DNA of 64,000 nt from Paenarthrobacter ureafaciens. GTDB lineage: Bacteria > Actinomycetota > Actinomycetes > Actinomycetales > Micrococcaceae. The stretch spans positions 62,001 through 126,000 of the forward strand of contig NZ_SBHM01000006.1 of NCBI RefSeq assembly GCF_004028095.1. Direction: 5' to 3'. The notes under the pieces are model-generated. The model did no database searches. It was not told where the DNA came from and saw only the letters and a program-made list of their open reading frames with translations. The translations under genes and the position numbers were made by a program. Positions 1 to 8,693 of this stretch are shown one piece after another; positions within the stretch are counted from its first letter, which is position 1; each line of letters opens with the position of its first letter.

Positions 1-1272
1 CGAAGCCTGCCCACCCTTGAGGAACTGGACAGGGCATCGGGTGGCAGGTCGGTTTACTTGTCCCGGATCGATGTGCACTCGGCGTTGGTGTCCTCTTCCC
101 TCGCAGAGGCGGCAGGACTGCGCGGACTCGACGGTTTCCAAGGCACTGCACACGTCCTGCGGACGGCCCACGCAGCTGCAAGGATCCACGCGCGGACATT
201 CGATGACGGCACCCGCCGGACCTACCAGGAAAAGACCCTGGCAGAGGCCGCGAAGAACGGCTACGTCGCGCTGGCGGAGATGGCCGCACCCCATATCTGC
301 GGCCCGGAAGACCTACGGCTCGCAGCGTCATGGAACGCCTCCGGCGTACATCCCCTTGTTCTGCCGTACTGGGGTGAGCTGGCCACCTCAGCTGAAGAGG
401 GGCGGCAGATCCTGGACAGCCTGGGCACCGAGGTGCTTGGCCTCGCCGGGGACTTGAACATGGACGGCTCCCTTGGTTCGCGGACCGCGGCTTTGAGCGC
501 TGACTACTCCGACGCCGAAGGCAACAGCGGAAACCTCTACCTTTCCGTGGAAGAGGCCGCCCAACACCTTGCCGCTTGCTCATTGTTGGGAATCCAAGGC
601 GGATTCCATGTCATTGGTGATGCCGGACTGGCCGCCGTGCTGGATGCCTTGGATGCAGCCGCGTCAGAGGTCGGCGAGCAGCGCGTCAGGGCAGCCGGCC
701 ACCGCCTGGAACACGTGGAACTCGCAGATGCGGCCGCCATTGAACGCCTCGCCAAGCACTCCGTTACCGTCAGCGTTCAGCCTGGCTTCGATGCCGCATG
801 GGGCAAGCACGGCGGGCTGTACGAACAGCGGCTGGGTGAACGCAGCCGGGCAATGAACCCCTTCGCCTCCTTCTATGCCAACGGGGTACCCATTGCCTTC
901 GGCAGCGACAGCCCGGTAACCCCGCTCCGCCCGTGGTCAAGCATCCGCGCCTGCCTGGAACACAGCAACCCGGAACAGCGGATATCGGCCAGGGCAGCCT
1001 TCCTGGGGCATACCCGCGCGGGCTGGCGTGCCACCAAGCACCGGAATCCGCTCATGGGGCAACTGGTCCCGGGCGCCCCCGCGAGCTTCGCGGTATGGGA
1101 GGTGGAGGAGCTCATGGTTCAGGTAGCGGACACCCGTGTGCAGTCATGGAGCACCGATCCGAGGGCGCGTACTCCCTTGCTTCCGGCACTGGATGCTGGC
1201 ACCGACCCTGTGTGTCTCCAGACGGTGCGGGAAGGCCGGGAACTCTTTGCCCACGAGTCCCTTCGTGCCTGA
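1..1272 (+). CDS. Amidohydrolase family protein (YtcJ-like), 5' end outside the window
   Basis: The frame is open from base 1, so the gene starts upstream of the window; the first in-window start-like codon (TTG at 58) lies inside a continuous coding frame and is not the real start. The visible 423 codons are the C-terminal part of a metal-dependent amidohydrolase of the amidohydrolase_3/YtcJ type. Seen motifs are AGHRLEHVE, which carries family histidines, and GSDSPVTPLRPW near the C-terminus, the usual Asp-containing metal/substrate loop. These enzymes hydrolyse amide or related bonds of varied small molecules in the cytoplasm; the substrate cannot be read from sequence. The gene points the same way as the mannosyltransferase 160 bp downstream, but that gene has its own -10 box. 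The family call is firm, the function unknown. Confidence 0.85.
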   Translation, partial: RSLPTLEELDRASGGRSVYLSRIDVHSALVSSSLAEAAGLRGLDGFQGTAHVLRTAHAAARIHARTFDDGTRRTYQEKTLAEAAKNGYVALAEMAAPHICGPEDLRLAASWNASGVHPLVLPYWGELATSAEEGRQILDSLGTEVLGLAGDLNMDGSLGSRTAALSADYSDAEGNSGNLYLSVEEAAQHLAACSLLGIQGGFHVIGDAGLAAVLDALDAAASEVGEQRVRAAGHRLEHVELADAAAIERLAKHSVTVSVQPGFDAAWGKHGGLYEQRLGERSRAMNPFASFYANGVPIAFGSDSPVTPLRPWSSIRACLEHSNPEQRISARAAFLGHTRAGWRATKHRNPLMGQLVPGAPASFAVWEVEELMVQVADTRVQSWSTDPRARTPLLPALDAGTDPVCLQTVREGRELFAHESLRA

Positions 1273-1351
1273 TTGCCCGTAACCTGGTTCAGTTCCCTGT
1301 GCCGTGATGTGCGCGGCGCCACAAAGGCAGGGAGCTTCAGAACCGTCACCC

Positions 1352-1357
1352 TATAAT
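1352..1357 (+). promoter_or_regulatory. -10 box of the polyprenol-phosphate mannose synthase promoter
   Basis: A perfect TATAAT lies 75 bases before the TTG start of the downstream gene. No convincing -35 hexamer is visible 16-18 bases upstream, which is common for actinobacterial housekeeping promoters. The transcript start would be near 1364. Confidence 0.5.
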
Positions 1358-1431
1358 GGAGAGTTGCGCCAGAACGCCAGCACCAACGCTGGTCCGGCAC
1401 ACCGACCGCTCCATCAAGGAAAGGCCTCTTC

Positions 1432-2175
1432 TTGCGTGTCCTGACGATCATCCCCACCTACAACGAGCTGGAATCGCTCCCGAAGACACTGGGCCGCCTG
1501 CGTGCAGCAGTTCCGGAATCCGACGTCCTCGTGGTGGACGACAACAGCCCGGACGGAACGGGGCAACTCGCGGACGGCATCGCCGCCGAGGATAGCCAGG
1601 TCCATGTCCTGCACCGCAAGGGCAAGGAAGGCTTGGGCGCTGCCTACATCGCCGGTTTCAAGTGGGGCCTCGCGGCTGGTTATGACGTGTTGGTGGAAAT
1701 GGATGCCGACGGTTCCCATAAGCCTGAGCAGTTGCCGTTGCTGTTGGATGCTGTCAAGGACGGCGCCGACCTCGCCATGGGTTCACGATGGGTTCCCGGC
1801 GGCAGCGTCGTCAACTGGCCGCTGTACCGGCAGGCGATTTCGCGGATCGGCAGCACCTACGCCCGACTAATGCTCGGAGTGAAGATCAAGGACGTGACCG
1901 GGGGCTACCGGGCCTTCCGCCGGACCACTTTGGAGGCACTGAAGCTGGATGAAGTCGAGTCGGTCGGCTATGGATTCCAGGTTGACCTTGCGTGGCGTGT
2001 GGCCAAGCTGGGCCTGCGCATTGAGGAGCGCCCCATTACGTTCGTGGAGCGTGAATTGGGCGCCTCGAAGATGAGCGGAAACATCGTGGTGGAAGCCATG
2101 ATCAACGTCACCAAGTGGGGCCTGGCTGCCCGCTGGGCGAAACTCACCGGAAAGAAAGCCGGCGTCACCAAGTAG
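1432..2175 (+). CDS. ppm1: Polyprenol monophosphomannose synthase (GT2 family)
   Basis: This GT2 glycosyltransferase moves mannose from GDP-mannose to polyprenyl phosphate at the inner face of the membrane, supplying the lipid-linked donor for lipomannan and protein mannosylation. The 247-residue protein has the nucleotide-binding DDNSPDGT segment at about residues 36-43, the metal-binding DAD at 91-93, and GSRW near 117-120. It has the single catalytic domain only, without the acyltransferase domain fused to Ppm1 in some mycobacterial relatives and without a GtrA-like membrane domain. The TTG start is chosen because MRVLTIIPTYNE is the usual family N-terminus and an AAGG sequence precedes it. 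It faces rbpA tail to tail across a shared terminator. Confidence 0.9.
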   Translation: MRVLTIIPTYNELESLPKTLGRLRAAVPESDVLVVDDNSPDGTGQLADGIAAEDSQVHVLHRKGKEGLGAAYIAGFKWGLAAGYDVLVEMDADGSHKPEQLPLLLDAVKDGADLAMGSRWVPGGSVVNWPLYRQAISRIGSTYARLMLGVKIKDVTGGYRAFRRTTLEALKLDEVESVGYGFQVDLAWRVAKLGLRIEERPITFVERELGASKMSGNIVVEAMINVTKWGLAARWAKLTGKKAGVTK

Positions 2176-2194
2176 GCGGAAGTTTCTGATACCA

Positions 2195-2240
2195 AAAAAG
2201 TCCGGGTCCGGTTCCGAAAGGAACCAGACCCGGACTTTTT
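2195..2240. terminator. Bidirectional terminator between ppm1 and rbpA
   Basis: Two 20-base arms (2195-2214 and 2221-2240) pair with one mismatch around a CGAAAG loop. The hairpin is flanked by an A-run on the left and a T-run on the right, so it can work for both convergent genes. Confidence 0.9.
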
Positions 2241-2254
2241 GCTGTGGGCTTCGG

Positions 2255-2602
2255 TTACGCCGAACGACGCTCGCCGCGACGTTCGCGGAGGATGTTCAAA
2301 CGATCCTCAAGAATCTGCTCCAGCTCAGGAAGGCTGCGGCGTTCCAGCAACATGTCCCAGTGGGTACGCACGGCTTTCTCGTTCGCATCGACAGGACGTT
2401 CGCCGTCCACCAGCAACGCTTCCTTGCCGGTCTTGGAAACCCAAACAGGGGGAATCTCGGCCTCGGCGGAGAAAGTCACGAAGACCTGCTCGCCGTCCTC
2501 GCAACGGTACTCGACCCGCTGGCGCGGTGCCGGTTCTACACCGGATTCGGTTTCCATGCTTTGGGCGCCAAGACGCATGCCCCGCAAGCTGCGATCGCTC
2601 AT
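2255..2602 (-). CDS. rbpA: RNA polymerase-binding protein RbpA
   Basis: RbpA is an actinobacterial transcription factor that binds the principal sigma factor and the RNA polymerase beta subunit, stabilises open complexes, and influences rifampicin tolerance. The 115-residue protein has the expected family layout: an N-terminal tail with SLRGMRLGAQS, a central zinc-ribbon-like core beginning VEYRCEDG, and a C-terminal sigma-interaction helix rich in Glu/Arg (HWDMLLERRSLPELE). An AGGGAG ribosome site precedes the ATG. Upstream are a candidate thiol-stress sigma promoter and a perfect TATAAT, suggesting basal plus stress-induced expression as in Streptomyces. Confidence 0.96.
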   Translation of the reverse strand: MSDRSLRGMRLGAQSMETESGVEPAPRQRVEYRCEDGEQVFVTFSAEAEIPPVWVSKTGKEALLVDGERPVDANEKAVRTHWDMLLERRSLPELEQILEDRLNILRERRGERRSA

Positions 2603-2708
2603 GATTACTCCCTCTGTCTGTTCGCAGGGCCGTCAACCCCGCGCTAGCCGCAGGCCGGCACATCGTTCGCCTGCGGACTACTTCTGCACACCTTGCATCA
2701 CATATTGC

Positions 2709-2734
2709 AACGCCTGGCCAAGCTTTTATGTTCC
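2709..2734 (-). promoter_or_regulatory. Candidate SigR/SigH-type promoter of rbpA
   Basis: Read on the minus strand, GGAAC is followed by exactly 18 bases and then GTT. This fits the known GGAAT/C-N18-GTT pattern of actinobacterial thiol-oxidative-stress ECF sigma factors (SigR of Streptomyces, SigH of mycobacteria). It ends about 107 bases before the rbpA start. rbpA is a known SigR target in Streptomyces; use here is inferred. Confidence 0.6.
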
Positions 2735-2764
2735 ATCCGCGCTGAACAGCCGGACAAATATCTC

Positions 2765-2770
2765 ATTATA
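2765..2770 (-). promoter_or_regulatory. Second possible rbpA promoter, perfect -10
   Basis: A TATAAT hexamer on the minus strand about 160 bases upstream of the rbpA start. The -35 region is poor, so this is a weaker call than the stress-type promoter. Confidence 0.4.
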
Positions 2771-2817
2771 CGCCGCGCTGGGGGGCTGCCCGAACACAGG
2801 GCCGAAAAGAAGCCAGC

Positions 2818-2848
2818 GCAGAAACGAACAACAGAGCAGAAACGAACA
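2818..2848. repeat. Short direct repeat
   Basis: GCAGAAACGAACA occurs twice (2818-2830 and 2836-2848) with an 18-base period; a third degenerate unit runs into the A-run of the neighbouring terminator. Probably replication-slippage sequence with no function. Confidence 0.5.
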
Positions 2849-2856
2849 CAGCGCAG

Positions 2857-2892
2857 AAAAAAAGGAGCAGCCGGCGCTTGACCGGCTGCTCC
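2857..2892 (-). terminator. Terminator of the SPFH gene
   Basis: On the minus strand, perfect 11-base arms (GGAGCAGCCGG and its complement, at 2882-2892 and 2864-2874) enclose a 7-base loop and are followed by seven T. It is a classical intrinsic terminator. Confidence 0.92.
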
Positions 2893-2905
2893 CTTTCTTC
2901 AGCTG

Positions 2906-3877
2906 CTACTCGGCAGGCCGTCGCTGCTCAGCGGTTTCCGGCTGGCTGGACGCACCCGAACCGTCAAAGAGCCCCTGGACGGGGGAGTCTCCGTTGGCCC
3001 CACCCAGTGCGCCTCCGATGCCTTTGAGGGCCTCGCCCACTTCGCTGGGAATGATCCACAGTTTGTTGGACGTACCCTCTGCCAGCTTCGGGAGGGTCTG
3101 CAGGTACTGGTAGGCCAGGAGTTTCTGGTCCGGGTTTCCCTTGTGAATGGCATCAAAGACCTTCTGGATGGCTTGGGCTTCACCGTCGGCGCGCAGGATG
3201 GCCGCTTTGGCGTCACCTTCGGCCGCAAGGATTGCTGCCTGCCGTTGACCCTCGGCCGTCAGGATCTGGGACTGCTTGGTGCCTTCCGCAGTGAGGATTG
3301 CGGCGCGGCGGTCACGTTCGGCCCGCATCTGCTTCTCCATCGAATCCTGGATGGAGTGGGGCGGATCGATGGCCTTCAGCTCAACCCGCGAGACCCGGAT
3401 GCCCCAGCGGCCCGTGGCTTCGTCCAGGACTCCGCGGAGCTGGCCGTTGATCTGGTCACGGGAAGTCAGGGCTTCCTCAAGGTTCAGCCCACCCACCACG
3501 TTACGGAGCGTTGTGGTGGTGAGCTGTTCCACGGCCTGGATGTAGTTGGCGATCTCGTACGTGGCAGCCCGAGGGTCCGTCACCTGGAAATAGACCACGG
3601 TGTCGATGGAGACCACGAGGTTGTCTTCGGTGATGACCGGCTGCGGCGGGAAGGAGACCACTTGTTCGCGGAGGTCGAGCAGCGGCAGGAGCCGGTCGAC
3701 AAAAGGAATCAGGATGGTGAGTCCCGGGTTGAGCGTCCGCTGGTACTTGCCGAGCCTTTCAACGACGCCGGCGCGCGCTTGCGGGATGATCCTCACCGAA
3801 CGGACCAACACGATGATGACAAAAATAACGAGAACAATCAGCACAATTGCTGCCGCTGTTCCTCCCAGGCCGTCCAT
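2906..3877 (-). CDS. SPFH/Band 7 (stomatin/QmcA-like) membrane protein
   Basis: The 323-residue protein has one N-terminal transmembrane segment (about residues 8-27), an SPFH/Band 7 domain (about 32-190, with GLTILIPFVDRL and the SVDTVVYFQV-type core), and then a long Ala/Glu/Gln-rich helix in which an AAILxAEG unit recurs about every 11 residues (about 185-240). Such proteins form ring-like oligomers that organise membrane microdomains and modulate proteases. An AAGGAG-type site precedes the ATG. The NfeD-like gene lies 82 bp upstream on the same strand, a partnership seen widely between SPFH and NfeD proteins. No catalytic residues are expected. Confidence 0.93.
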   Translation of the reverse strand: MDGLGGTAAAIVLIVLVIFVIIVLVRSVRIIPQARAGVVERLGKYQRTLNPGLTILIPFVDRLLPLLDLREQVVSFPPQPVITEDNLVVSIDTVVYFQVTDPRAATYEIANYIQAVEQLTTTTLRNVVGGLNLEEALTSRDQINGQLRGVLDEATGRWGIRVSRVELKAIDPPHSIQDSMEKQMRAERDRRAAILTAEGTKQSQILTAEGQRQAAILAAEGDAKAAILRADGEAQAIQKVFDAIHKGNPDQKLLAYQYLQTLPKLAEGTSNKLWIIPSEVGEALKGIGGALGGANGDSPVQGLFDGSGASSQPETAEQRRPAE

Positions 3878-3959
3878 ACATCTCCTTCATTCCCCAATTG
3901 AGTGGTTTGGTGCGGCGACGAGGGGCAGGCAACGGCCGCCCCTCGGCAAAAGTGCGTAG

Positions 3960-4421
3960 TCAGTGCGGGCTGTCTCCGGCAGTGGAGGCCACTACCGCCG
4001 TCGCGCCGTCGATCTTGGTCACCTGAACTGTGGCGCCGGCATCGAGCGTTCCCGAAGTGCTGCGGGCAGTCCACACGTCGCCCCCGATCTTGACCAAACC
4101 GCTGGTTCCGTTGACGGCTTCGATGACGACGGCGGACTGTCCAATAAGGCGGTCAATGTTTGTCCGTTGTTCTGCGGGCCCTTTACGGAGGTGCTTCAGC
4201 GCAACGGGGCGGACGAAGGCGATCATCAGCAGGGAAACGACGCTGAAAATTACGATCTGCAGCCAGAAATCAGCACCGGCGAAGTCGGCGATCAGGCCGG
4301 CAAGCGCGCCGCCGCCCAGCATGATGAAGAAGAGGTCGAGGGTGAGCATCTCCACCACTGCGAAAGCGAGGAAGACGGTGAGCCATAGTGCCCACCAGTT
4401 CTCGCCGAGCCATTCGAACAT
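3960..4421 (-). CDS. NfeD-like membrane protein with OB-fold domain
   Basis: The 153-residue protein begins with two to three hydrophobic segments (WWALWLTVFLAFAVVEM and following) and ends in a soluble OB-fold-type domain starting about DRLIGQSAVV, the short NfeD1b architecture lacking the ClpP-like protease domain. The start at 4421 is preferred over an upstream in-frame ATG at 4460 because AAGGGGGA sits five bases before it. NfeD proteins work with SPFH proteins in membrane quality control; the SPFH gene directly downstream on the same strand supports that role here. Confidence 0.9.
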   Translation of the reverse strand: MFEWLGENWWALWLTVFLAFAVVEMLTLDLFFIMLGGGALAGLIADFAGADFWLQIVIFSVVSLLMIAFVRPVALKHLRKGPAEQRTNIDRLIGQSAVVIEAVNGTSGLVKIGGDVWTARSTSGTLDAGATVQVTKIDGATAVVASTAGDSPH

Positions 4422-4501
4422 CGGTTCCCCCTTGGTCCCGGACTCCGGAGACGGAATCAATCGCGCTGTTATTCCATCCTAGCCCGAGGCGGAGGCCCAC
4501 G

Positions 4502-5356
4502 TCAGGACGGCATGTCGCCCAATGTGAAGACGCTGATGCTGAACCTCGCGGTGGTGGATACCGGTCCGCCTGCGCGTGCTTGTCCGGCAAGTTCCACGGG
4601 GTCGCGGTGGTGTCCCGCGGGCCCCATGAAGGCAAGGTCTGCCAACGTACCTGGGTCCAAAGTGAGCGGTATGTCCAGCTCCTCGGAATGTTCCAGGCTG
4701 AAGTGACCGCCGAGCGAGCCGGCGAGCCGTTCCTCTTTGTCCTGCTGGATGGAAAGCATGCCCGTACGCCCGGCAGCTTCGGCCAGGTGCCCCTGCCGCG
4801 GGGTGACAATGACCAGGCGTCCTCCCGGGCGGAGGACGCGGGCGAATTCGACAGCATTGCGTGGAGCAAAGACCACGAGGATGACGTCCACGGAACCGTC
4901 AGCCACGGGAAGCGGCCGCCAAATGTCCCAGACGATGTTGGCAACCTGCGGATTCACCCGGGCAGCACGCCTGAGGGCGAATTTGGAGATGTCCAAGCCA
5001 ATGGCGTCCACTGGCCGTTTCTGAAGGACGGCATGCAGGTAATGGCCGGTACCGGTCCCGGCATCGAGCACCAGCGCGTCGGGGCTATCGAGGAACTGTG
5101 CTGCAAGGTCGGCCACGGCGTTGGAAAGTGGCGCATAGTGCCCGCCGTCAAGGAAGCGTTGCCGGGCCGAAACCATGTCCGCAGTATCGGCTTCGAACAC
5201 AGTGCCCTTGCCGGTCAGGAGGTTGAAGTAACCCTGCTTGGCGGCGTCGAAAGCGTGGCCGGAGGCGCAGAGCAAACCCCGCACCTGCCCAACGCCGGTT
5301 TGGAAGCCCGCCCCGCACACAGGACAACGAAGCACAGCGATGGCATCCTCAAGCAT
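4502..5356 (-). CDS. rlmA: 23S rRNA (guanine-N1)-methyltransferase, RlmA type
   Basis: The 284-residue protein has an N-terminal zinc-binding site formed by Cys11, Cys14, Cys30 and His34 and then a class I SAM-dependent methyltransferase fold with the binding loop LDAGTGTGHYL. The combination is specific to the RlmA family, which methylates N1 of G745 (RlmA-I) or G748 (RlmA-II, found in Gram-positives and linked to tylosin/mycinamicin tolerance) in helix 35 of 23S rRNA. RlmA-II is the likelier subtype in this lineage, but that is inference. It is divergent from the S9 peptidase gene with 68 bp between the starts. Confidence 0.88.
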   Translation of the reverse strand: MLEDAIAVLRCPVCGAGFQTGVGQVRGLLCASGHAFDAAKQGYFNLLTGKGTVFEADTADMVSARQRFLDGGHYAPLSNAVADLAAQFLDSPDALVLDAGTGTGHYLHAVLQKRPVDAIGLDISKFALRRAARVNPQVANIVWDIWRPLPVADGSVDVILVVFAPRNAVEFARVLRPGGRLVIVTPRQGHLAEAAGRTGMLSIQQDKEERLAGSLGGHFSLEHSEELDIPLTLDPGTLADLAFMGPAGHHRDPVELAGQARAGGPVSTTARFSISVFTLGDMPS

Positions 5357-5424
5357 GGGTCCAATCCTACGGGGACGGAGTGTCCGGCCCGCGCCCGTGA
5401 CCGGGGACGGCTAGGCTCACCAAC

Positions 5425-7476
5425 GTGAAACCCGAACAGCTGCCCTTGGTGAACTCCGTCTCCGCCCCTGCGATCCACCCGGACGGGTCAAGGGCCGTGG
5501 TGTCAGTCAGCAGGCCCGATTTCGACGGCGACGCCTACGTTGGACAGTTGTGGACGGTTCCGCTGGACACCACAAAACACCCGCGACGCATTACGCGGGG
5601 ATTCCATGACACGGCACCTGCTTTCTCTCCGGACGGCCTCGTCCTGGCGTTCCTTCGGCGCGAACCGGACGGCAAACCACAGCTCTTCGTCGTGGAGTCG
5701 GCCGGCGGTGAACCGCAGCGCATCACCGACGTTCACTCCGGCGTCGAAAGTTTCACCTGGGCGCCGGATTCACACAGGGTGGTTTACACCGCCCGGGTCC
5801 CGGAGGCGGGACGCTACGGAACGGTCGACGGCGTCACCTCCGGACGTGAGGATGCGCGGCTTATCCGCGCCAAGCAATACAGGCTCAACGGCATCGGCTA
5901 CCTTGCCGACCATCGGAAGCACTTGTTCCTGGTGGAAGTGCCGGAACTTGGGGGTGAGCCTGCAGTCCAACCGACAGGGCGCGCTGCCCGTGAGTTGGCG
6001 CCGGGAACGTTCACCGGCGTTCCCTATTCCAAGCAGCTCACCTTCGGGGACGCCGATCACGACTCACCGTGCTTTTCGGCGCACGGCGAGTCCATCTATT
6101 TCGTCGCGTCATTGCACGAAGGGCGCGACGACGATCTGGTCCGCTCCATTTATCGCCTGAACGCCGCGGGAGGGGAGCCGCAGCCGGTGTTGCCGGCAGA
6201 CGGCACCAAACGGACTGTCACGGCGATCAAGCCTTCTATGAACGGTCAATGGATCTTCTTCACCGCGCAGGACCTGGGCGAAACCGGCCTGGATTTCGTA
6301 GCCCGCAACTCAGTCCTGTACGTCATGCCGACCGACGGGGGAGAGGCACGTGCGCTTACGGACAGTGAACATCTGGATGTTTCCGGTCCGCTGGAGCAGG
6401 GAGGCGCAGAGAGCGTCCTGGTCCTGAACACGGCGCTCGGATCCGTCGAACTGCTCAGGGTACCGGCCGACGGCCCCATCGAACCCCTCGTACACGGGGC
6501 GAGGGTAGTGCTTGGCGCAACAATGGCCGCCAACGGAGAAATCGCCCTCACCTTCACGGATGCGTCTACCGCTGGAGACGTGGCATCCCTGGAACGGGAC
6601 GAGTTGCGTCACCTGACAGACTTCTCGGCGGAACTGCGCAACAACTCCCGACTGTCCGAGCCCCTGGAAGTGGAGGCAACCTCGGCTGACGGTTATCCCG
6701 TGCAAGGCTGGGTGGTCCTCCCTGACGGGCCGGGACCCCATCCCGTATTGCTGAACATTCACGGCGGACCCTTCGCCCAGTACACAGGCGCATTCTTCGA
6801 CGAGGCCCAGGTGTATGCGGCCGCGGGTTACGCAGTTGTGATGTGCAACCCACGAGGCTCCGCAGGCTACGGCCAGACGCACGGACGGGCCATCCGCGCG
6901 CACCTGGGCAGCTTGGACATGCAGGACGTCCTGGCCTTCGTGGACGCAGCAACGAAGGAATTTCCCGCTTTGGATGCCGAACACCTGGGCATCATGGGCG
7001 GATCCTACGGCGGTTACCTCACGGCATGGACCATCGCGCACGACCACCGCTTCAAGGGCGCGATCGTGGAGCGCGGTTTTCTGGACCCAGTGAGCTTCAC
7101 CGGTTCGGCGGACATCGGTTGGTACTTCAGCCAGGAGTACCTGGGCACCTCAGAAGAACAGTTGATTGCCCAAAGCCCCATGGCGGTGGTCGGGAAGGTG
7201 AGAACTCCCGTCATGGTCATCCACAGCGAAAACGACCTCCGCTGCCCGCTGGAGCAGGGCCAGCGGTATTTCGGCAAACTTCAGGCCCAGGGGGTTGATA
7301 CGGAACTCCTGGTCTTCCCCGGCGAGGACCACGAGCTCTCGCGGTCCGGTACGCCGCACCACCGCAGGCAACGGTTTGACCACATCCTCGCGTGGTGGGC
7401 GCGGTACCTTCCTACCCCGAAGAACCGTCCTTCTCCGGCAAGCGACCCGGACCGCCAAGCCGCCTCTGACCGCTAA
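5425..7476 (+). CDS. S9 family prolyl oligopeptidase / acylaminoacyl peptidase
   Basis: The 683-residue protein has an N-terminal beta-propeller with TolB/WD40-like repeats (for example SPDGLVLAFLRREPDGKP and WAPDSHRVVYT) covering roughly residues 1-400 and a C-terminal alpha/beta hydrolase. The catalytic triad is readable: Ser527 in GGSYGG, Asp604 in HSENDLRCP and His636 in GEDHELS. Such enzymes cleave short peptides, acylated ones in the acylaminoacyl peptidase subgroup; no signal peptide is seen, so it is probably cytoplasmic. The GTG start at 5425 fits the family N-terminus (KPEQLPLVNSVSAPAIHPDG). Its stop overlaps the stop of the convergent def gene by a few bases. Confidence 0.93.
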   Translation: MKPEQLPLVNSVSAPAIHPDGSRAVVSVSRPDFDGDAYVGQLWTVPLDTTKHPRRITRGFHDTAPAFSPDGLVLAFLRREPDGKPQLFVVESAGGEPQRITDVHSGVESFTWAPDSHRVVYTARVPEAGRYGTVDGVTSGREDARLIRAKQYRLNGIGYLADHRKHLFLVEVPELGGEPAVQPTGRAARELAPGTFTGVPYSKQLTFGDADHDSPCFSAHGESIYFVASLHEGRDDDLVRSIYRLNAAGGEPQPVLPADGTKRTVTAIKPSMNGQWIFFTAQDLGETGLDFVARNSVLYVMPTDGGEARALTDSEHLDVSGPLEQGGAESVLVLNTALGSVELLRVPADGPIEPLVHGARVVLGATMAANGEIALTFTDASTAGDVASLERDELRHLTDFSAELRNNSRLSEPLEVEATSADGYPVQGWVVLPDGPGPHPVLLNIHGGPFAQYTGAFFDEAQVYAAAGYAVVMCNPRGSAGYGQTHGRAIRAHLGSLDMQDVLAFVDAATKEFPALDAEHLGIMGGSYGGYLTAWTIAHDHRFKGAIVERGFLDPVSFTGSADIGWYFSQEYLGTSEEQLIAQSPMAVVGKVRTPVMVIHSENDLRCPLEQGQRYFGKLQAQGVDTELLVFPGEDHELSRSGTPHHRRQRFDHILAWWARYLPTPKNRPSPASDPDRQAASDR

Positions 7477-8195
7477 GACCCTGACCGCTGGGCTGACGGA
7501 GCATGGGTTCCGTTGTCCTGGTCCGGCAGGAACCCCAAGGTATGCCTGGCTTCATCGATGCCCGGCTGCGCCCAACGCGCAGAGTGCTCGGCGTTACTGG
7601 ATAGCGAACGCAACTCTGCCCGATCAAGGTACAACGTTCCGTCCAGATGGTCCGTTTCATGCTGGGCGATCCTGGCCTGCCAGCCGGAGAGCCGTTGTCG
7701 GTTCGGCTGCCCTTCCGGTGTCAGGTACGTGAATTCGATCTGCCTGTGCCTGGAGACGACGGCTTGGTACCCGCTGACGGACAAACACCCTTCATAGAAG
7801 GAAGCCGTCTCCGTCCCCACGGACCGATAGCGGGGGTTCAGTACAGCAAGGAACTCGAGTGGCTCCCTGTCCCGGGCAGCGGACGACGCCGGGTCGATGG
7901 TGTATTGGTCCTCCAGGACAGCCACCCTCAGGGGAATACCGAGTTGCGGCGCAGCAAGGCCAACACCGGGTGCAGCGTGCATGACCTCACGCATCCTGGC
8001 AATGAAAGCTCCAAGTTCGGCCGCGTCGAGCTGGCCATCGAAGGGAGCGGCCAGCTGCCGGAGAACGGGGTGGCCGGCCTGGACGATTGGTGGCATGGCC
8101 TCAGCGTCCAGAATGCGGCGGACGGCGTCCCTGATCCGGACAGGAGTGAAATCAGTGGCAGGGGCTGTTGCACCGGAATCGGAAAGATGGGTCAT
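7473..8195 (-). CDS. def: Peptide deformylase
   Basis: The enzyme removes the formyl group from the N-terminal methionine of new proteins. All three family motifs are intact: GVGLAAPQLG (about residues 77-86), EGCLS with metal ligand Cys137, and QHETDHLDG with ligands His179 and His183 and catalytic Glu180. The protein is 240 residues long; the N-terminal extension of about 35 residues before MPPIVQAGHPVLRQ is typical for one class of actinobacterial deformylases. Its 3' end overlaps that of the convergent S9 peptidase gene. Confidence 0.95.
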   Translation of the reverse strand: MTHLSDSGATAPATDFTPVRIRDAVRRILDAEAMPPIVQAGHPVLRQLAAPFDGQLDAAELGAFIARMREVMHAAPGVGLAAPQLGIPLRVAVLEDQYTIDPASSAARDREPLEFLAVLNPRYRSVGTETASFYEGCLSVSGYQAVVSRHRQIEFTYLTPEGQPNRQRLSGWQARIAQHETDHLDGTLYLDRAELRSLSSNAEHSARWAQPGIDEARHTLGFLPDQDNGTHAPSAQRSGS

Positions 8196-8233
8196 GGGTC
8201 GAGCTTACGGGCACGTGGGATAGGCTCGTGACG

Positions 8234-8647
8234 ATGAGCAGCGATACCAACCCTTTGGATGTAGTACTGGGCTTCGTGCGGACTGTCGAAGCAGGCGGTG
8301 GCTCCGCCGACATCGAGCCGTTTCTCACCGAGGACTTCACCTTGACGGAGTGGCCTCACGCCTTATCCAAGAACGGTTCCACACGAACGCTGCAAGAGAC
8401 TTTGTCCGGGGCCGACGACAGTAAATCAATTGTCTCCGACCAACACTTCGAGGTTGTGCGCAGCACCACCGAGGGAAACCGCGTGGTGCTGGAAATGAAC
8501 TGGTCCGCCACGCTACTGCTTGACCTGCCGCACTGGGATGCCGGCGAAAGGATCCGTGCGCGGAGCACCGCAGTGTTCGAACTGCGCGATGGACGCATCG
8601 CCAGCCAGGACACCTACGACTGCTACTACACGCAGCCCGAGCAGTAA
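8234..8647 (+). CDS. SnoaL-like / NTF2-fold protein
   Basis: A 137-residue protein with the size and pattern of the NTF2-like/SnoaL-like alpha+beta barrel: an N-terminal helix (PLDVVLGFVRTVEAG), a middle segment and C-terminal strands (VVLEMNWSATL, ARSTAVFELRDGRI). Members act as polyketide cyclases, small-molecule isomerases or simple binding proteins, so no reaction can be assigned. The ATG at 8234 is preferred; an upstream in-frame ATG at 8168 would run into the start of the divergent def gene, and a GTG at 8228 is an alternative. Confidence 0.72.
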   Translation: MSSDTNPLDVVLGFVRTVEAGGGSADIEPFLTEDFTLTEWPHALSKNGSTRTLQETLSGADDSKSIVSDQHFEVVRSTTEGNRVVLEMNWSATLLLDLPHWDAGERIRARSTAVFELRDGRIASQDTYDCYYTQPEQ

Positions 8648-8693
8648 CGGAACGCGGCCGACGAAGGTCAAGCCCGCCCGGCACGGCCTGTCG

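Larger units (their letters stand above)
2603..2905. other. Intergenic region between rbpA and the SPFH gene
   Basis: About 300 bases without a convincing gene. It holds both rbpA promoter candidates, an AT-rich stretch (about 2695-2770), two 13-base direct repeats (GCAGAAACGAACA at 2818-2830 and 2836-2848, 18-base period), and the terminator of the SPFH gene. Confidence 0.7.
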
